From: an uncultured Chloracidobacterium sp.
GTDB lineage: Bacteria > Acidobacteriota > Blastocatellia > Pyrinomonadales > Pyrinomonadaceae
Direction of reading: 5' to 3'
Assembly (NCBI GenBank): GCA_937941715.1
Contig: CALDGX010000006.1
Location: 1 to 64,000 of the forward strand
DNA length: 64,000 nucleotides
The notes under the pieces were generated by a model. The model had not been told where the DNA came from. It saw nothing but the letters and a program-made list of their open reading frames with translations, and searched no databases. Positions 7,613 through 14,509 of the stretch are shown here, piece by piece (the first letter of the stretch is position 1; every line of letters starts with the position of its first letter). Position numbers and translations under genes: made by a program.

Positions 7613-8413
7613 ATGGACGAATCTCAAGCCCGAAAACTGATCGTCGAGATAGGCCGGCTGCTGTACGAACGCAGCTATGTTGTGTCGTCGGACGGGAATG
7701 TCAGTTGTCGGCTCGATAATGACACCGTACTTGCGACCCCGACGATGACCAGCAAGGGGCGAATGACAGAGGATTGTCTAGCCCTGACCGACATGGACGG
7801 CAAGCCGCTCACCGACCGGCGGGCATCGTCGGAACTTGCGATGCACCTGCTGATCTACAAAATGCGCCCGGACGTCAAAGCCGTTTGCCACGCTCATCCG
7901 CCGCATGGGACTGCCTTTGCGGTCGCCGGCCTCGCGATCGACAAGCCGATCCTTTCCGAAGTGATCCTGACGCTTGGCTGCGTACCGTTGACGGATTACG
8001 GAACCCCTTCGACGAATGAACTGACCGAGGCGATGAAGCCTTACGTCGAGCACCATAACGCTTTGTTGATGGCGAACCACGGAGCCGTTGCCTACGGCGC
8101 GGACCTTTGGCAGGCTTTTGACCGTTTGGAAACGCTCGAACATACGGCGAAGATCGCGATCCTTGCAAAAACGTTGGGCGGCGCGGTGGATCTGCCTTCG
8201 GATGCCATAGAAAAGCTGATCAACATTCGTGAAAAGGCCGGATATCTGACTAGTTCGGCCAGGTGCCAGGCGTGCGGTTATCTTCATGAGAATGGTGTCG
8301 TGTGTGGTTCGGGCGGTAATTCGACCGCCGAAACTCCGGGCGGCGGCATGAAAGTATCGCTCTCACGAGAAGAATTGATAGAGCTTTTGAGCCAAGCGGC
8401 CAATCTGGGTTAA
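7613..8413 (+). CDS. BMC-associated class II aldolase with C-terminal encapsulation-peptide-like tail
   Basis: Class II aldolases of the fuculose-phosphate family cleave a sugar phosphate to dihydroxyacetone phosphate and an aldehyde using Zn2+. Here the Zn ligands are visible as E74, H93 and H95 ('CHAHPPHG') and H156 ('MANHGAVA'). The aldolase domain ends near residue 210. A 56-residue extension follows: a possible metal knuckle (C218, C221, H225, C231), a Gly/Ser/Pro linker, then the amphipathic helix 'VSLSREELIELLSQAANLG', which has the form of a BMC encapsulation peptide. An upstream in-frame ATG at 7589 exists, but it falls inside the hairpin; neither start has a good Shine-Dalgarno site. 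Four shell genes follow. The likely role is fucose/rhamnose-type aldehyde chemistry inside a shell; the exact substrate is unknown. Confidence 0.9.
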   Translation: MDESQARKLIVEIGRLLYERSYVVSSDGNVSCRLDNDTVLATPTMTSKGRMTEDCLALTDMDGKPLTDRRASSELAMHLLIYKMRPDVKAVCHAHPPHGTAFAVAGLAIDKPILSEVILTLGCVPLTDYGTPSTNELTEAMKPYVEHHNALLMANHGAVAYGADLWQAFDRLETLEHTAKIAILAKTLGGAVDLPSDAIEKLINIREKAGYLTSSARCQACGYLHENGVVCGSGGNSTAETPGGGMKVSLSREELIELLSQAANLG

Positions 8414-8462
8414 ACTTAACGGAACGTAGCGATCTACAAGTAATTTTCAGGAGCAAAACTAG

Positions 8463-8741
8463 ATGCAAGAAGCATTGGGAATGGTCGAATGTAAGGGCCT
8501 CGTGGCGATGATCGAAGCGGCCGACGCAATGGTCAAAGCGGCAAACGTTCAACTCGTCGGATACGAGAAGATCGGGGCCGGATTTGTTACAGCCATCGTT
8601 CGCGGTGACGTCGCGGCGGTCAAGGCGGCGACGGATGCAGGTGCCGCGGCGGCACGTCGCGTCGGCGAACTTGTCAGCGTTCATGTCATTCCGCGGCCGC
8701 ATGCAAGTGTTGACGAAACGCTGCCGATCGTCAAAAAGTAA
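8463..8741 (+). CDS. BMC-H microcompartment shell hexamer protein
   Basis: The 92-residue protein is a single BMC domain (Pfam BMC): 'EALGMVECKGLVAMIEAADAMVKAANV', then 'GYEKIGAGFVTAIVRGDVAAV' and 'VISVHV'-like 'LVSVHVIPRPHASVD'. Such proteins form the hexagonal facets of bacterial microcompartments. Length and motifs are close to PduA/CcmK-type hexamers. AGGAG lies nine bases before the ATG, the best ribosome-binding site in this operon, which fits the high copy number of the facet protein. It follows the aldolase by 49 bases. No second BMC-H and no BMC-T gene is present in the window. Confidence 0.96.
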   Translation: MQEALGMVECKGLVAMIEAADAMVKAANVQLVGYEKIGAGFVTAIVRGDVAAVKAATDAGAAAARRVGELVSVHVIPRPHASVDETLPIVKK

Positions 8742-8756
8742 CAGGCCATGAGTAGT

Positions 8757-8783
8757 GACTGTGATCGATCGACGGTCACAGTC
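8757..8783 (+). promoter_or_regulatory. Intercistronic hairpin between BMC-H and BMC-P genes
   Basis: GACTGTGA (8757-8764) pairs with TCACAGTC (8776-8783). Three further inner pairs, one of them G-U, leave a 5-base loop. There is no T-run, so it is not a classic terminator. It separates the abundant facet gene from the low-copy vertex genes and could stabilise the upstream mRNA 3' end or lower readthrough. Confidence 0.45.
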
Positions 8784-8812
8784 CTGAACCATGTTCCGCG
8801 ATCCACGAATCG

Positions 8813-9091
8813 ATGATAATCGCACGCATTTTAGGCACGGTCGTGTCCACCCAAAAGGATGAGCGGCTATTGGGCAAAAAGTTGCTGATCGTCAAGCCCA
8901 TTAATCTTGACGGGTCTGACCAGAGCGGCTATACCGTCGCGGTTGACACGGTGGGTGCCGGGTACCACGAAAAGGTAATTGTCGTTTCCGGTTCGTCCGC
9001 GAGACTAGCCGAGGGCAACAAGGACTGTCCGGTCGATGCCGCCATTATCGGCGTGATCGACGAGATCGATTTCATTGCCGCCGGGAAGTAA
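8813..9091 (+). CDS. BMC-P vertex protein (EutN/CcmL family), copy 1
   Basis: The 92-residue EutN/CcmL-family protein forms the pentamers that cap the vertices of microcompartment shells. The family pattern is clear: 'IARILGTVVSTQKDERLLGKK' spans the first strand and loop (read in two parts), then 'AVDTVGAGYHEKVIVVSG' and 'DAAIIGVIDEIDF'. It starts with ATG 71 bases after the BMC-H stop, beyond the intercistronic hairpin. No strong Shine-Dalgarno site is visible, in keeping with the low copy number of pentamers. It is the first of three consecutive, clearly diverged BMC-P genes. Confidence 0.95.
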   Translation: MIIARILGTVVSTQKDERLLGKKLLIVKPINLDGSDQSGYTVAVDTVGAGYHEKVIVVSGSSARLAEGNKDCPVDAAIIGVIDEIDFIAAGK

Positions 9092-9118
9092 TTCCTCAAT
9101 GTTCGCGAATTAGTTCAA

Positions 9119-9400
9119 ATGCAGATCGCCCGCGTCATCGGAACCGTCGTTTCCTCAATAAAAAATCAGGCACTCGAAGGCCGCAAGATGCTGATCGTAC
9201 AGACTCTCGACGCCGACCTGCGGCCGAAAGGTTCGCCGATGATCGCTCTCGACGCCGTCGGTGCGGGTGAGGGGGAACTTGTGTTTTGGTGCCGCGGAAA
9301 GGAAGCTTCGTTTCCGTTCAAGCGTGATGAGACGCCGACCGATTGCACGATCGTCGGTATCATCGATTCCGAAGCTCACGTTTTTCAGGGAAAGAGTTAG
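9119..9400 (+). CDS. BMC-P vertex protein (EutN/CcmL family), copy 2
   Basis: The 93-residue second BMC-P paralogue has 'IARVIGTVVSSIKNQALEGR' at the N-terminus, 'ALDAVGAGEGELVFWCRG' in the middle and 'DCTIVGIIDSEAHV' near the end. Compared with copy 1 it has 'WCRGKEASFPFKRDE' where other copies have the small 'GSSAR' loop. That gives a bulkier and more charged loop with an extra cysteine, which may change the pore or the vertex surface. It starts with ATG 27 bases after copy 1. Confidence 0.95.
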   Translation: MQIARVIGTVVSSIKNQALEGRKMLIVQTLDADLRPKGSPMIALDAVGAGEGELVFWCRGKEASFPFKRDETPTDCTIVGIIDSEAHVFQGKS

Positions 9401-9404
9401 AGAG

Positions 9405-9689
9405 ATGCTGCTTGCAAGGGTTATCGGCAACGTGGTCGCGACGCAGAAAAATCAGCGTTACGAGGGTTCGCGCGTTATGCTTTGCCGCCAGATCACACCG
9501 GACGGCCGGGACATGGACTATACCTGCATCGCCCTCGATTCCGTAAACGCGGGCGAAGGCGACACCGTCATCATTGTGCAAGAGGGTTGGTCGGCTTCGA
9601 CTGCGTCGACCGGTCGGGCGGGAGCGGCGATCGACTCGGCTATTGTGGGCGTTGTCGATTACGTGGAGCTTTTGCCCGACATTAAGTAG
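9405..9689 (+). CDS. BMC-P vertex protein (EutN/CcmL family), copy 3
   Basis: The 94-residue third BMC-P paralogue has 'LLARVIGNVVATQKNQRYEG', then 'ALDSVNAGEGDTVIIVQEG' and 'DSAIVGVVDYVELLPDIK'. The normally conserved VGAG is VNAG here. The loop 'WSASTASTGRAG' is Ser/Thr/Ala-rich. I start at the ATG at 9405, four bases after the copy 2 stop, because the domain begins there; the upstream in-frame extension is unrelated to the family. Three BMC-P genes with one BMC-H is reminiscent of the PVM-type BMCs of Planctomycetes and Verrucomicrobia, which also carry several BMC-P genes and a class II aldolase. Confidence 0.95.
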   Translation: MLLARVIGNVVATQKNQRYEGSRVMLCRQITPDGRDMDYTCIALDSVNAGEGDTVIIVQEGWSASTASTGRAGAAIDSAIVGVVDYVELLPDIK

Positions 9690-9697
9690 TTTTGGAT

Positions 9698-10018
9698 ATG
9701 GAGAACGGCAACATCAACGATCTGGCGTCCAAGATCGCCCAACTGATCGCAACTGAATCGAGTTTGGGCGACCTTGCATCGATCAGATCGTCGCTTGATA
9801 AGATAAACAGCCGGCTCGATAAGCTTGAATCGTCACACTCCGGTGCAAGTGTACCCCCATCGAATCCCCATAAACATCCGAGTTTGGAAAAGCTGAAAAT
9901 GCTCGAAGGGTTGGCTGATAGGGTATTCGGCAACGAGGCGAACGCCGCGACATGTGCATTTGAACCCGGCAACAAACCCTGCGATCATTGCTCGATGTGT
10001 AATTCGAGAGGTTTCTAA
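9698..10018 (+). CDS. Small BMC-linked protein with coiled coil and C-terminal Cys4 motif
   Basis: I do not recognise this 106-residue protein. It begins nine bases after the third BMC-P gene; a TTG at 9692 is an alternative start. Visible parts are an N-terminal amphipathic helix (about 6-20, 'INDLASKIAQLIATES'), a coiled-coil stretch (24-45), a polar Pro/His/Ser linker (46-61), a second amphipathic helix ('SLEKLKMLEGLADRVFG', 62-78) and a C-terminal C86-x8-C95-x2-C98-x2-C101 cluster that could hold Zn or an Fe-S cluster. Both short helices next to flexible linkers resemble encapsulation peptides, so it may be a cargo, scaffold or electron-transfer component. It is the last gene before a terminator, so it belongs to the BMC operon. 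Confidence 0.8.
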   Translation: MENGNINDLASKIAQLIATESSLGDLASIRSSLDKINSRLDKLESSHSGASVPPSNPHKHPSLEKLKMLEGLADRVFGNEANAATCAFEPGNKPCDHCSMCNSRGF

Positions 10019-10041
10019 CCTTCGGTTGCGTCAGAAAATAC

Positions 10042-10080
10042 AAAGGACACGAAACAAGTGCGAACTGTCTCGTGTCCTTT
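10042..10080 (+). terminator. Terminator of the BMC operon
   Basis: AAAGGACACGA (10042-10052) pairs with TCGTGTCCTTT (10070-10080), with a 17-base loop, followed by TTGCGTTT. It sits between the convergent BMC operon (plus) and lemA operon (minus) and probably serves both. Confidence 0.85.
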
Positions 10081-10100
10081 TGCGTTTGACTGTGATCGGG

Positions 10101-10781
10101 CTACGGTTTGACGGGGGCCGAGTTTGCCGGGGCCGCAGGGGCCGCCGGAGCGGCGGGGGCAGCCGTTTGCGGCTTTCGCATCGAATTGGCGTCGCCGACG
10201 CTCGGAGCGGTCTTCGCCGCCGGATCTGCCTGGAAGAAAGGCTCCTCCTTGAATCCGAGCAAGCCGGCCGTCAGCACCGCCGGAAAGGAGTTTCGGGTGG
10301 TATTGTAGGTCGTTACCGCGTCGTTGAAATCCAACCTCGCCGTATTGATCCGATTCTCAGTTCCCGAAAGCTCGTCCTGAACCTTCATAAAAGCCTCATT
10401 GGATCTAAGCACAGGGTAATTTTCCTGGAGGCTCAGCAGCCTGCCGATCGTTCCGCCAAAGCTGTTGTTGGCGTCGATGATCGCTTGTTTCTGTTCAGGC
10501 GATTTGTCGCCGCCGGCAGTCGCCGGAGCCGCCGTGGTCGCGTTCAACAAACGCGAACGGGCATCGGCGATCTGGCCGAAGACCTCCTGCTCCTGGATCC
10601 CGGCCATTTTAGCCGTCTCGACAAGATTTGGGATGAGGTCGGCACGCCGCTGAAGAGCGCTTTCCACATTTGCCCACTTGCCTTTGACCTGCTGCTGTTT
10701 GGCGGTCAGGTCGTTGTAACTACAGCCGCTGAGGCCGAATGCCGCAAATAGTACGATTGATAATAAGATTGCTTTTTTCAT
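10101..10781 (-). CDS. lemA: LemA family lipoprotein
   Basis: LemA-family proteins are alpha-helical, membrane-tethered proteins of unclear function, often encoded with TPM-domain proteins as here. The 226-residue product has a lipoprotein signal with lipobox 'LSGC', then the LemA core 'QQQVKGKWANVESALQRRAD', 'LIPNLVETAK' and 'LLSLQENYPVLRSNEAF'. The last 40 residues are a low-complexity Ala/Pro tail ('AAPAAPAAPAAPA'). I chose the ATG at 10781 because AGGAGA lies seven bases upstream and the lipobox then falls at the right distance; the 17 extra upstream residues are not needed. It is the last gene of a TPM-nucleotidyltransferase-lemA operon. Confidence 0.93.
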   Translation of the reverse strand: MKKAILLSIVLFAAFGLSGCSYNDLTAKQQQVKGKWANVESALQRRADLIPNLVETAKMAGIQEQEVFGQIADARSRLLNATTAAPATAGGDKSPEQKQAIIDANNSFGGTIGRLLSLQENYPVLRSNEAFMKVQDELSGTENRINTARLDFNDAVTTYNTTRNSFPAVLTAGLLGFKEEPFFQADPAAKTAPSVGDANSMRKPQTAAPAAPAAPAAPANSAPVKP

Positions 10782-10828
10782 CTTAGATCTCCTGATAGTG
10801 ATAAATCTGTCAAAAAAACCGCGGTTTG

Positions 10829-11545
10829 TCACTGTCCGGCGGCATCTACTGCATCGATAACCAACTCGATCTGCTCCATATACTCGCCAAATAGGGCGTT
10901 TGCAGATATTTCATCCAACTTTCCGGTTGTATTATTTTCACGGATGTTGAATATTTTTTCAAACGGCGCGATATCGACCCCCAGGTGGCCGGCGGTCATC
11001 GCCACGATCTCGTGCTTTGTCGCGGGCGGTTGGACGCCTTTAATGATCAAGACCGCTCGAAACAACGCCGCAAAACTTGAAAGGCTCTCCGCCATCAGAC
11101 TCGTCAATCCCTCAACCGACATCGATGCCGGAATATACTGCCGGCGAAGTTGTATGAGTTTTGACCGGAGCTCGTATTCGGCCTGATGACGCAAGAATTT
11201 GTCTGAGATCGTGAGTCCGGCGAGCACATCCGTGCCGTACAGTACCTTGTGAGCAACGCTCATCTGGTGAAACTCGATCGGAAAAACATCTGCCGCGTTC
11301 TGAAGTTCCGAGACAGTGAAATAGACCGGCACGGGATTTCCCATCCGCCGCCATTCGCGGATACAACTGTGAGCATTGCGAAGGTCAGCCGGGCCGATCT
11401 TATTCAGGGCTATCAGAATGTTGTAATCCGACTGACGCGGCACGAAATCGCCCGCTGCCGCCGATCCGTACAGGATCACGGACGCCAGATTGCTGCCGTG
11501 CGTCGCTCGCAGGTCGTCAATAAATGCCTGAAAGTGTTGTTTCAT
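10829..11545 (-). CDS. Nucleotidyltransferase-domain protein
   Basis: The 238-residue protein has an N-terminal nucleotidyltransferase fold: 'SVILYGSAAAGDFVPRQSDY' matches the G-S-x9-D-x-D/N pattern. The second acidic residue reads 'SDYNILIAL' (Asn where many members have Asp), so catalysis may be weakened. The C-terminal half is helical and resembles the helical partner domain of minimal nucleotidyltransferases. It sits three bases after the TPM gene and 47 bases before the lemA start, so all three are probably one operon. Substrate unknown. Confidence 0.8.
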   Translation of the reverse strand: MKQHFQAFIDDLRATHGSNLASVILYGSAAAGDFVPRQSDYNILIALNKIGPADLRNAHSCIREWRRMGNPVPVYFTVSELQNAADVFPIEFHQMSVAHKVLYGTDVLAGLTISDKFLRHQAEYELRSKLIQLRRQYIPASMSVEGLTSLMAESLSSFAALFRAVLIIKGVQPPATKHEIVAMTAGHLGVDIAPFEKIFNIRENNTTGKLDEISANALFGEYMEQIELVIDAVDAAGQ

Positions 11546-11548
11546 CTT

Positions 11549-12484
11549 CTACCAGTCTCCTCCGGCACCGCCACCGCCAAAATCACCGCCGCCGCCGAAT
11601 CCGCCCCAGTCGCTGCCGCTCGATGACGATCCCCAGTCACTCGAAGATGACGACGAGGATCCGCCTGAACCGCTCAAAATACTGCCGACGATCCATGGCA
11701 ACGCACTCGAATCGCCGCCGCCGCCGCTTCCGCCGCCGCCAAAGCCTCCGCCGCCCCAACGACTCTTGTCGCCCTTAGACGGCCCGCCCTTTCCGCGAGT
11801 TGCAATGATAAACGCGATGATCACGATCACTATCAACAAGCAGCAAAACAGCGTAAATATCGACGATCCGCCTGACGATCCGGCCGGCGCAGGCGTCGGT
11901 TTTGCCGCGGGAGCGTTCCCCTTATTGCGTATCGTCTCGATGTAGGCGTCGACCGTATCGGAAATGCCCTTGCCGTAATTTCCCTTTCTAAACTCCGGGA
12001 CAAGATATTGGCGCTGAAGACTGCCGGCGACCCCGTCAGGAAGTTCGTCCTCAAGGTCCTTGCTGATCTGTGTAAAGTACTTTCGGTCATCGACCGCGAT
12101 CAGCAAGAGGGCACTCGGGTTGTCATCCTGTTTGGACCCGATCTTCCAGCCGCGTGCCACAGCAAGCGAATAGTCGAATATCGCCCGATCGCCGGTCGTT
12201 TTGACGGTGACCACAGCGATTTCGACGGATGGTGACGTAGTCTCCTTAAACTGCTTTAGTTTGTTCTCAAGCTGTTGTTTCGTCCCGGGGTCGATAACAC
12301 CGGCATAATCATTGACAAAACCGGTCGGGGCCGGCAACGGCGACGTGTTTTGGGACCACGGTCCGGGAACCTGTCCAATTACCGGCGCCACCGCGCAAAA
12401 TATTGCCAAAACCGCCTTCAAAAGGACGATCCGCTGAAATGTGGTGAGTCTTCTCATTCGATACGCAGCTAACCCTACGATCAT
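11549..12484 (-). CDS. TPM-domain membrane protein (YgcG family)
   Basis: The 311-residue protein has an N-terminal signal or anchor (about 19-38), a TPM domain at roughly 55-190 ('GFVNDYAGVIDPGTKQQLEN', 'VEIAVVTVKTTGDRAIFDYS', 'DDRKYFTQISKDLEDELPDG'), a transmembrane helix near 225-245, then a Gly/Ser-rich tail with repeats such as 'SSSSSSDWGSSSSGSDW'. TPM domains are linked to phosphatase or photosystem-repair roles in plants and are often next to lemA in bacteria. An alternative ATG at 12457 would shorten the N-terminus by nine residues; neither start has a clear ribosome-binding site. Confidence 0.9.
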   Translation of the reverse strand: MIVGLAAYRMRRLTTFQRIVLLKAVLAIFCAVAPVIGQVPGPWSQNTSPLPAPTGFVNDYAGVIDPGTKQQLENKLKQFKETTSPSVEIAVVTVKTTGDRAIFDYSLAVARGWKIGSKQDDNPSALLLIAVDDRKYFTQISKDLEDELPDGVAGSLQRQYLVPEFRKGNYGKGISDTVDAYIETIRNKGNAPAAKPTPAPAGSSGGSSIFTLFCCLLIVIVIIAFIIATRGKGGPSKGDKSRWGGGGFGGGGSGGGGDSSALPWIVGSILSGSGGSSSSSSSDWGSSSSGSDWGGFGGGGDFGGGGAGGDW

Positions 12485-12511
12485 ATCAAAATAATACGAC
12501 TTCCGTCTGAG

Positions 12512-14428
12512 CTAGGTTCTGGGTTTCGGTCGTTTGTAGGCTACTTCGACGATCTTACCGCGGAATACATTGAGGACTCGCCGAACGCCCGGATGAGCCG
12601 CCGCGTAAGCATTAAGTTCCTCATCGGTCGGGTTGTCGCTCAATTTGGGTAGTTCGGCCTCGGGGACGTCTTTCTCGGGAGCAGGCATCATATCACCAAG
12701 GTCGTAGGCCTTGGCCGCAAAAGCCCGCCTGGGAACAGGCTCAGGTCGCCGCAACTGTGCCATGACCTCCATCTCTTCGCCGAAAAGTGCTTTGATCATG
12801 ATATCTTTCGAACCAATCGGCATCAGATCATCGCCGGATAACGACAGTTTGAACTCGTAAAGGGCATCGAGATTCTTGTCGTCAAAATGAGCCAGTTCTT
12901 CCGCGGTCAGCAATGGGAGACGCGTATGTAACCTTTCGGTGTCAATCGCACGTTTTGGCGCCGACGGCTGAGCGGCTGGGGGCATTTCCGGGACGGTAAG
13001 ATCATCAAACGGGGGGTCGAACGGCGGTTCATCAAATACGTCGGCGTCGGGCGGAAACTCGGGTTCCTGACTGCCGGCAGTGACGATCTCCGGGGCGGGT
13101 TCCACCGAAATCTCCGGCAACGTCTCAGCCGGAGTTTCACTTACGTCCGACTCAGCGCGCGGAGTGTCCGCCGCCGTCGGAGCGGGGTTTAAGGCGATTT
13201 CAAGAGTTTTTTTTTCCGCGACGGCGTCCACCGGTGAGTCGGAGCGGGTGCCCGGCCTCGGATCGCCGCCCGAGATCGCCTCAAATCTCTTCAATAGCTC
13301 TTCGATCGGGGCAACTCGACCCAGTTCGATCAACTTGATCAGCCCGATCTCGACGACGTATCGGGAATGCGTCGCTTCCTTTAGTTTGGCCTCAGTTTCG
13401 GCCAATGAGTTAAAGGTCCGCAAAAGGTCAGATTCGGTCGAGCCGCTGCTGAGTTCCTTCATCATCTCGGAACTGATCACCGCGGTCTCGAAAAACTTGG
13501 GATCGTCGCCCGCGACCCTAAAGACCAGCATATCGCGATAAAGCCCGAGCAGATCGCGGCAAAAATTGCGCAGATCGTGCCCGCGTCCGACCAGGTCATC
13601 GACGACCGACAATATTTCAAGCGAATCACGCGAATTCACCGCTCTGACCACACGGGTCAGGATTTCGACGCCGGCAAACCCCAGCGAACTGGTAACATCG
13701 GCGGCCGTGATCGATTCGCCCGAAAAACTTATGACCTGGTCAAAATTTGACTGAGCGTCGCGCATCGAGCCCTCGCCGGACCGTGCGATTTCGCGGAGGG
13801 CATTTTCGGTGATATCGATCTTTTCAGCGTCGGCGATCAATTTCAGCCGGTCGTAGATCTTCTGAAGCGGGATGGTCCGAAACTGAAATTCCTGGCATCG
13901 GGACAGGATCGTATCCGGAACCTTATGCAATTCGGTCGTCGCCATAACAAAGACGACCCGTTCCGGCGGTTCTTCAAGCGTTTTGAGCAGCGCGTTGAAC
14001 GCCGGTTTTGATAACTGGTGGACCTCGTCGATGATAAAGACCTTGTAACGGTCGCGTGCCGGGTTAAAATTTATGCTCTCAATGATGGTTTCGCGGACGT
14101 CGTCGATGCCGGTGTGCGAGGCCGCGTCGATCTCGAGTACGTCGATCGAACGGCTCTCGGATATCTCGAGACACGACGGGCACATCTCGTCGTTCGTTCC
14201 GGAACATGGCGTGAGGTTCGGCCCCGCCGTCCTATGGCAATTGAGCGATTTGGCAAGCAAACGGGCCGTAGTGGTCTTACCGACACCGCGGGCTCCCGAA
14301 AACAGGTATGCGTGATGTAAACGGTCGTGTTCGATCGCGTTGCGCAGCGTGTGCGTAATGATCTCCTGGCCGGTCACCTCTTCGAATGTTTGCGGCCGCC
14401 ATTTACGGGCGATTACCTGATAAGACAT
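12512..14428 (-). CDS. dnaX: DNA polymerase III subunit gamma/tau
   Basis: DnaX is the AAA+ clamp-loader ATPase of the replisome. The 638-residue protein has Walker A 'GARGVGKT' (45-52), a zinc module (C64, C75, C83, C86), Walker B 'DEVH' (134-137) and sensor 1 'MATTELHKVP' near 162-171. Domain III ends around residue 385. The rest is a Pro/Glu-rich linker and a tau-specific C-terminus. At codons 405-408 the coding strand has nine consecutive A residues. A one-base slip in either direction gives a stop within six codons, so a gamma-like product of about 409-412 residues is predicted. It starts with ATG at 14428. Confidence 0.97.
   Translation of the reverse strand: MSYQVIARKWRPQTFEEVTGQEIITHTLRNAIEHDRLHHAYLFSGARGVGKTTTARLLAKSLNCHRTAGPNLTPCSGTNDEMCPSCLEISESRSIDVLEIDAASHTGIDDVRETIIESINFNPARDRYKVFIIDEVHQLSKPAFNALLKTLEEPPERVVFVMATTELHKVPDTILSRCQEFQFRTIPLQKIYDRLKLIADAEKIDITENALREIARSGEGSMRDAQSNFDQVISFSGESITAADVTSSLGFAGVEILTRVVRAVNSRDSLEILSVVDDLVGRGHDLRNFCRDLLGLYRDMLVFRVAGDDPKFFETAVISSEMMKELSSGSTESDLLRTFNSLAETEAKLKEATHSRYVVEIGLIKLIELGRVAPIEELLKRFEAISGGDPRPGTRSDSPVDAVAEKKTLEIALNPAPTAADTPRAESDVSETPAETLPEISVEPAPEIVTAGSQEPEFPPDADVFDEPPFDPPFDDLTVPEMPPAAQPSAPKRAIDTERLHTRLPLLTAEELAHFDDKNLDALYEFKLSLSGDDLMPIGSKDIMIKALFGEEMEVMAQLRRPEPVPRRAFAAKAYDLGDMMPAPEKDVPEAELPKLSDNPTDEELNAYAAAHPGVRRVLNVFRGKIVEVAYKRPKPRT
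13207..13215 (-). promoter_or_regulatory. A9 slippage-type tract in dnaX
   Basis: Nine A residues on the coding strand cover codons 405-408 (Glu-Lys-Lys-Thr). One extra A gives Asn-Ser-stop after Lys407; one fewer gives five codons and then TAA. The tract lies just after the conserved clamp-loader domains, where gamma would end. Thermus thermophilus dnaX makes gamma by transcriptional slippage at an A9 tract; the same mechanism is inferred here. Confidence 0.6.
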
Positions 14429-14509
14429 TTAATTGAATTGTAGTTCGGATACCGGAAATAGTAAATCAATCCATTTCGGATCACTTGTGACGCAGACAGA
14501 TCTTGCGGA

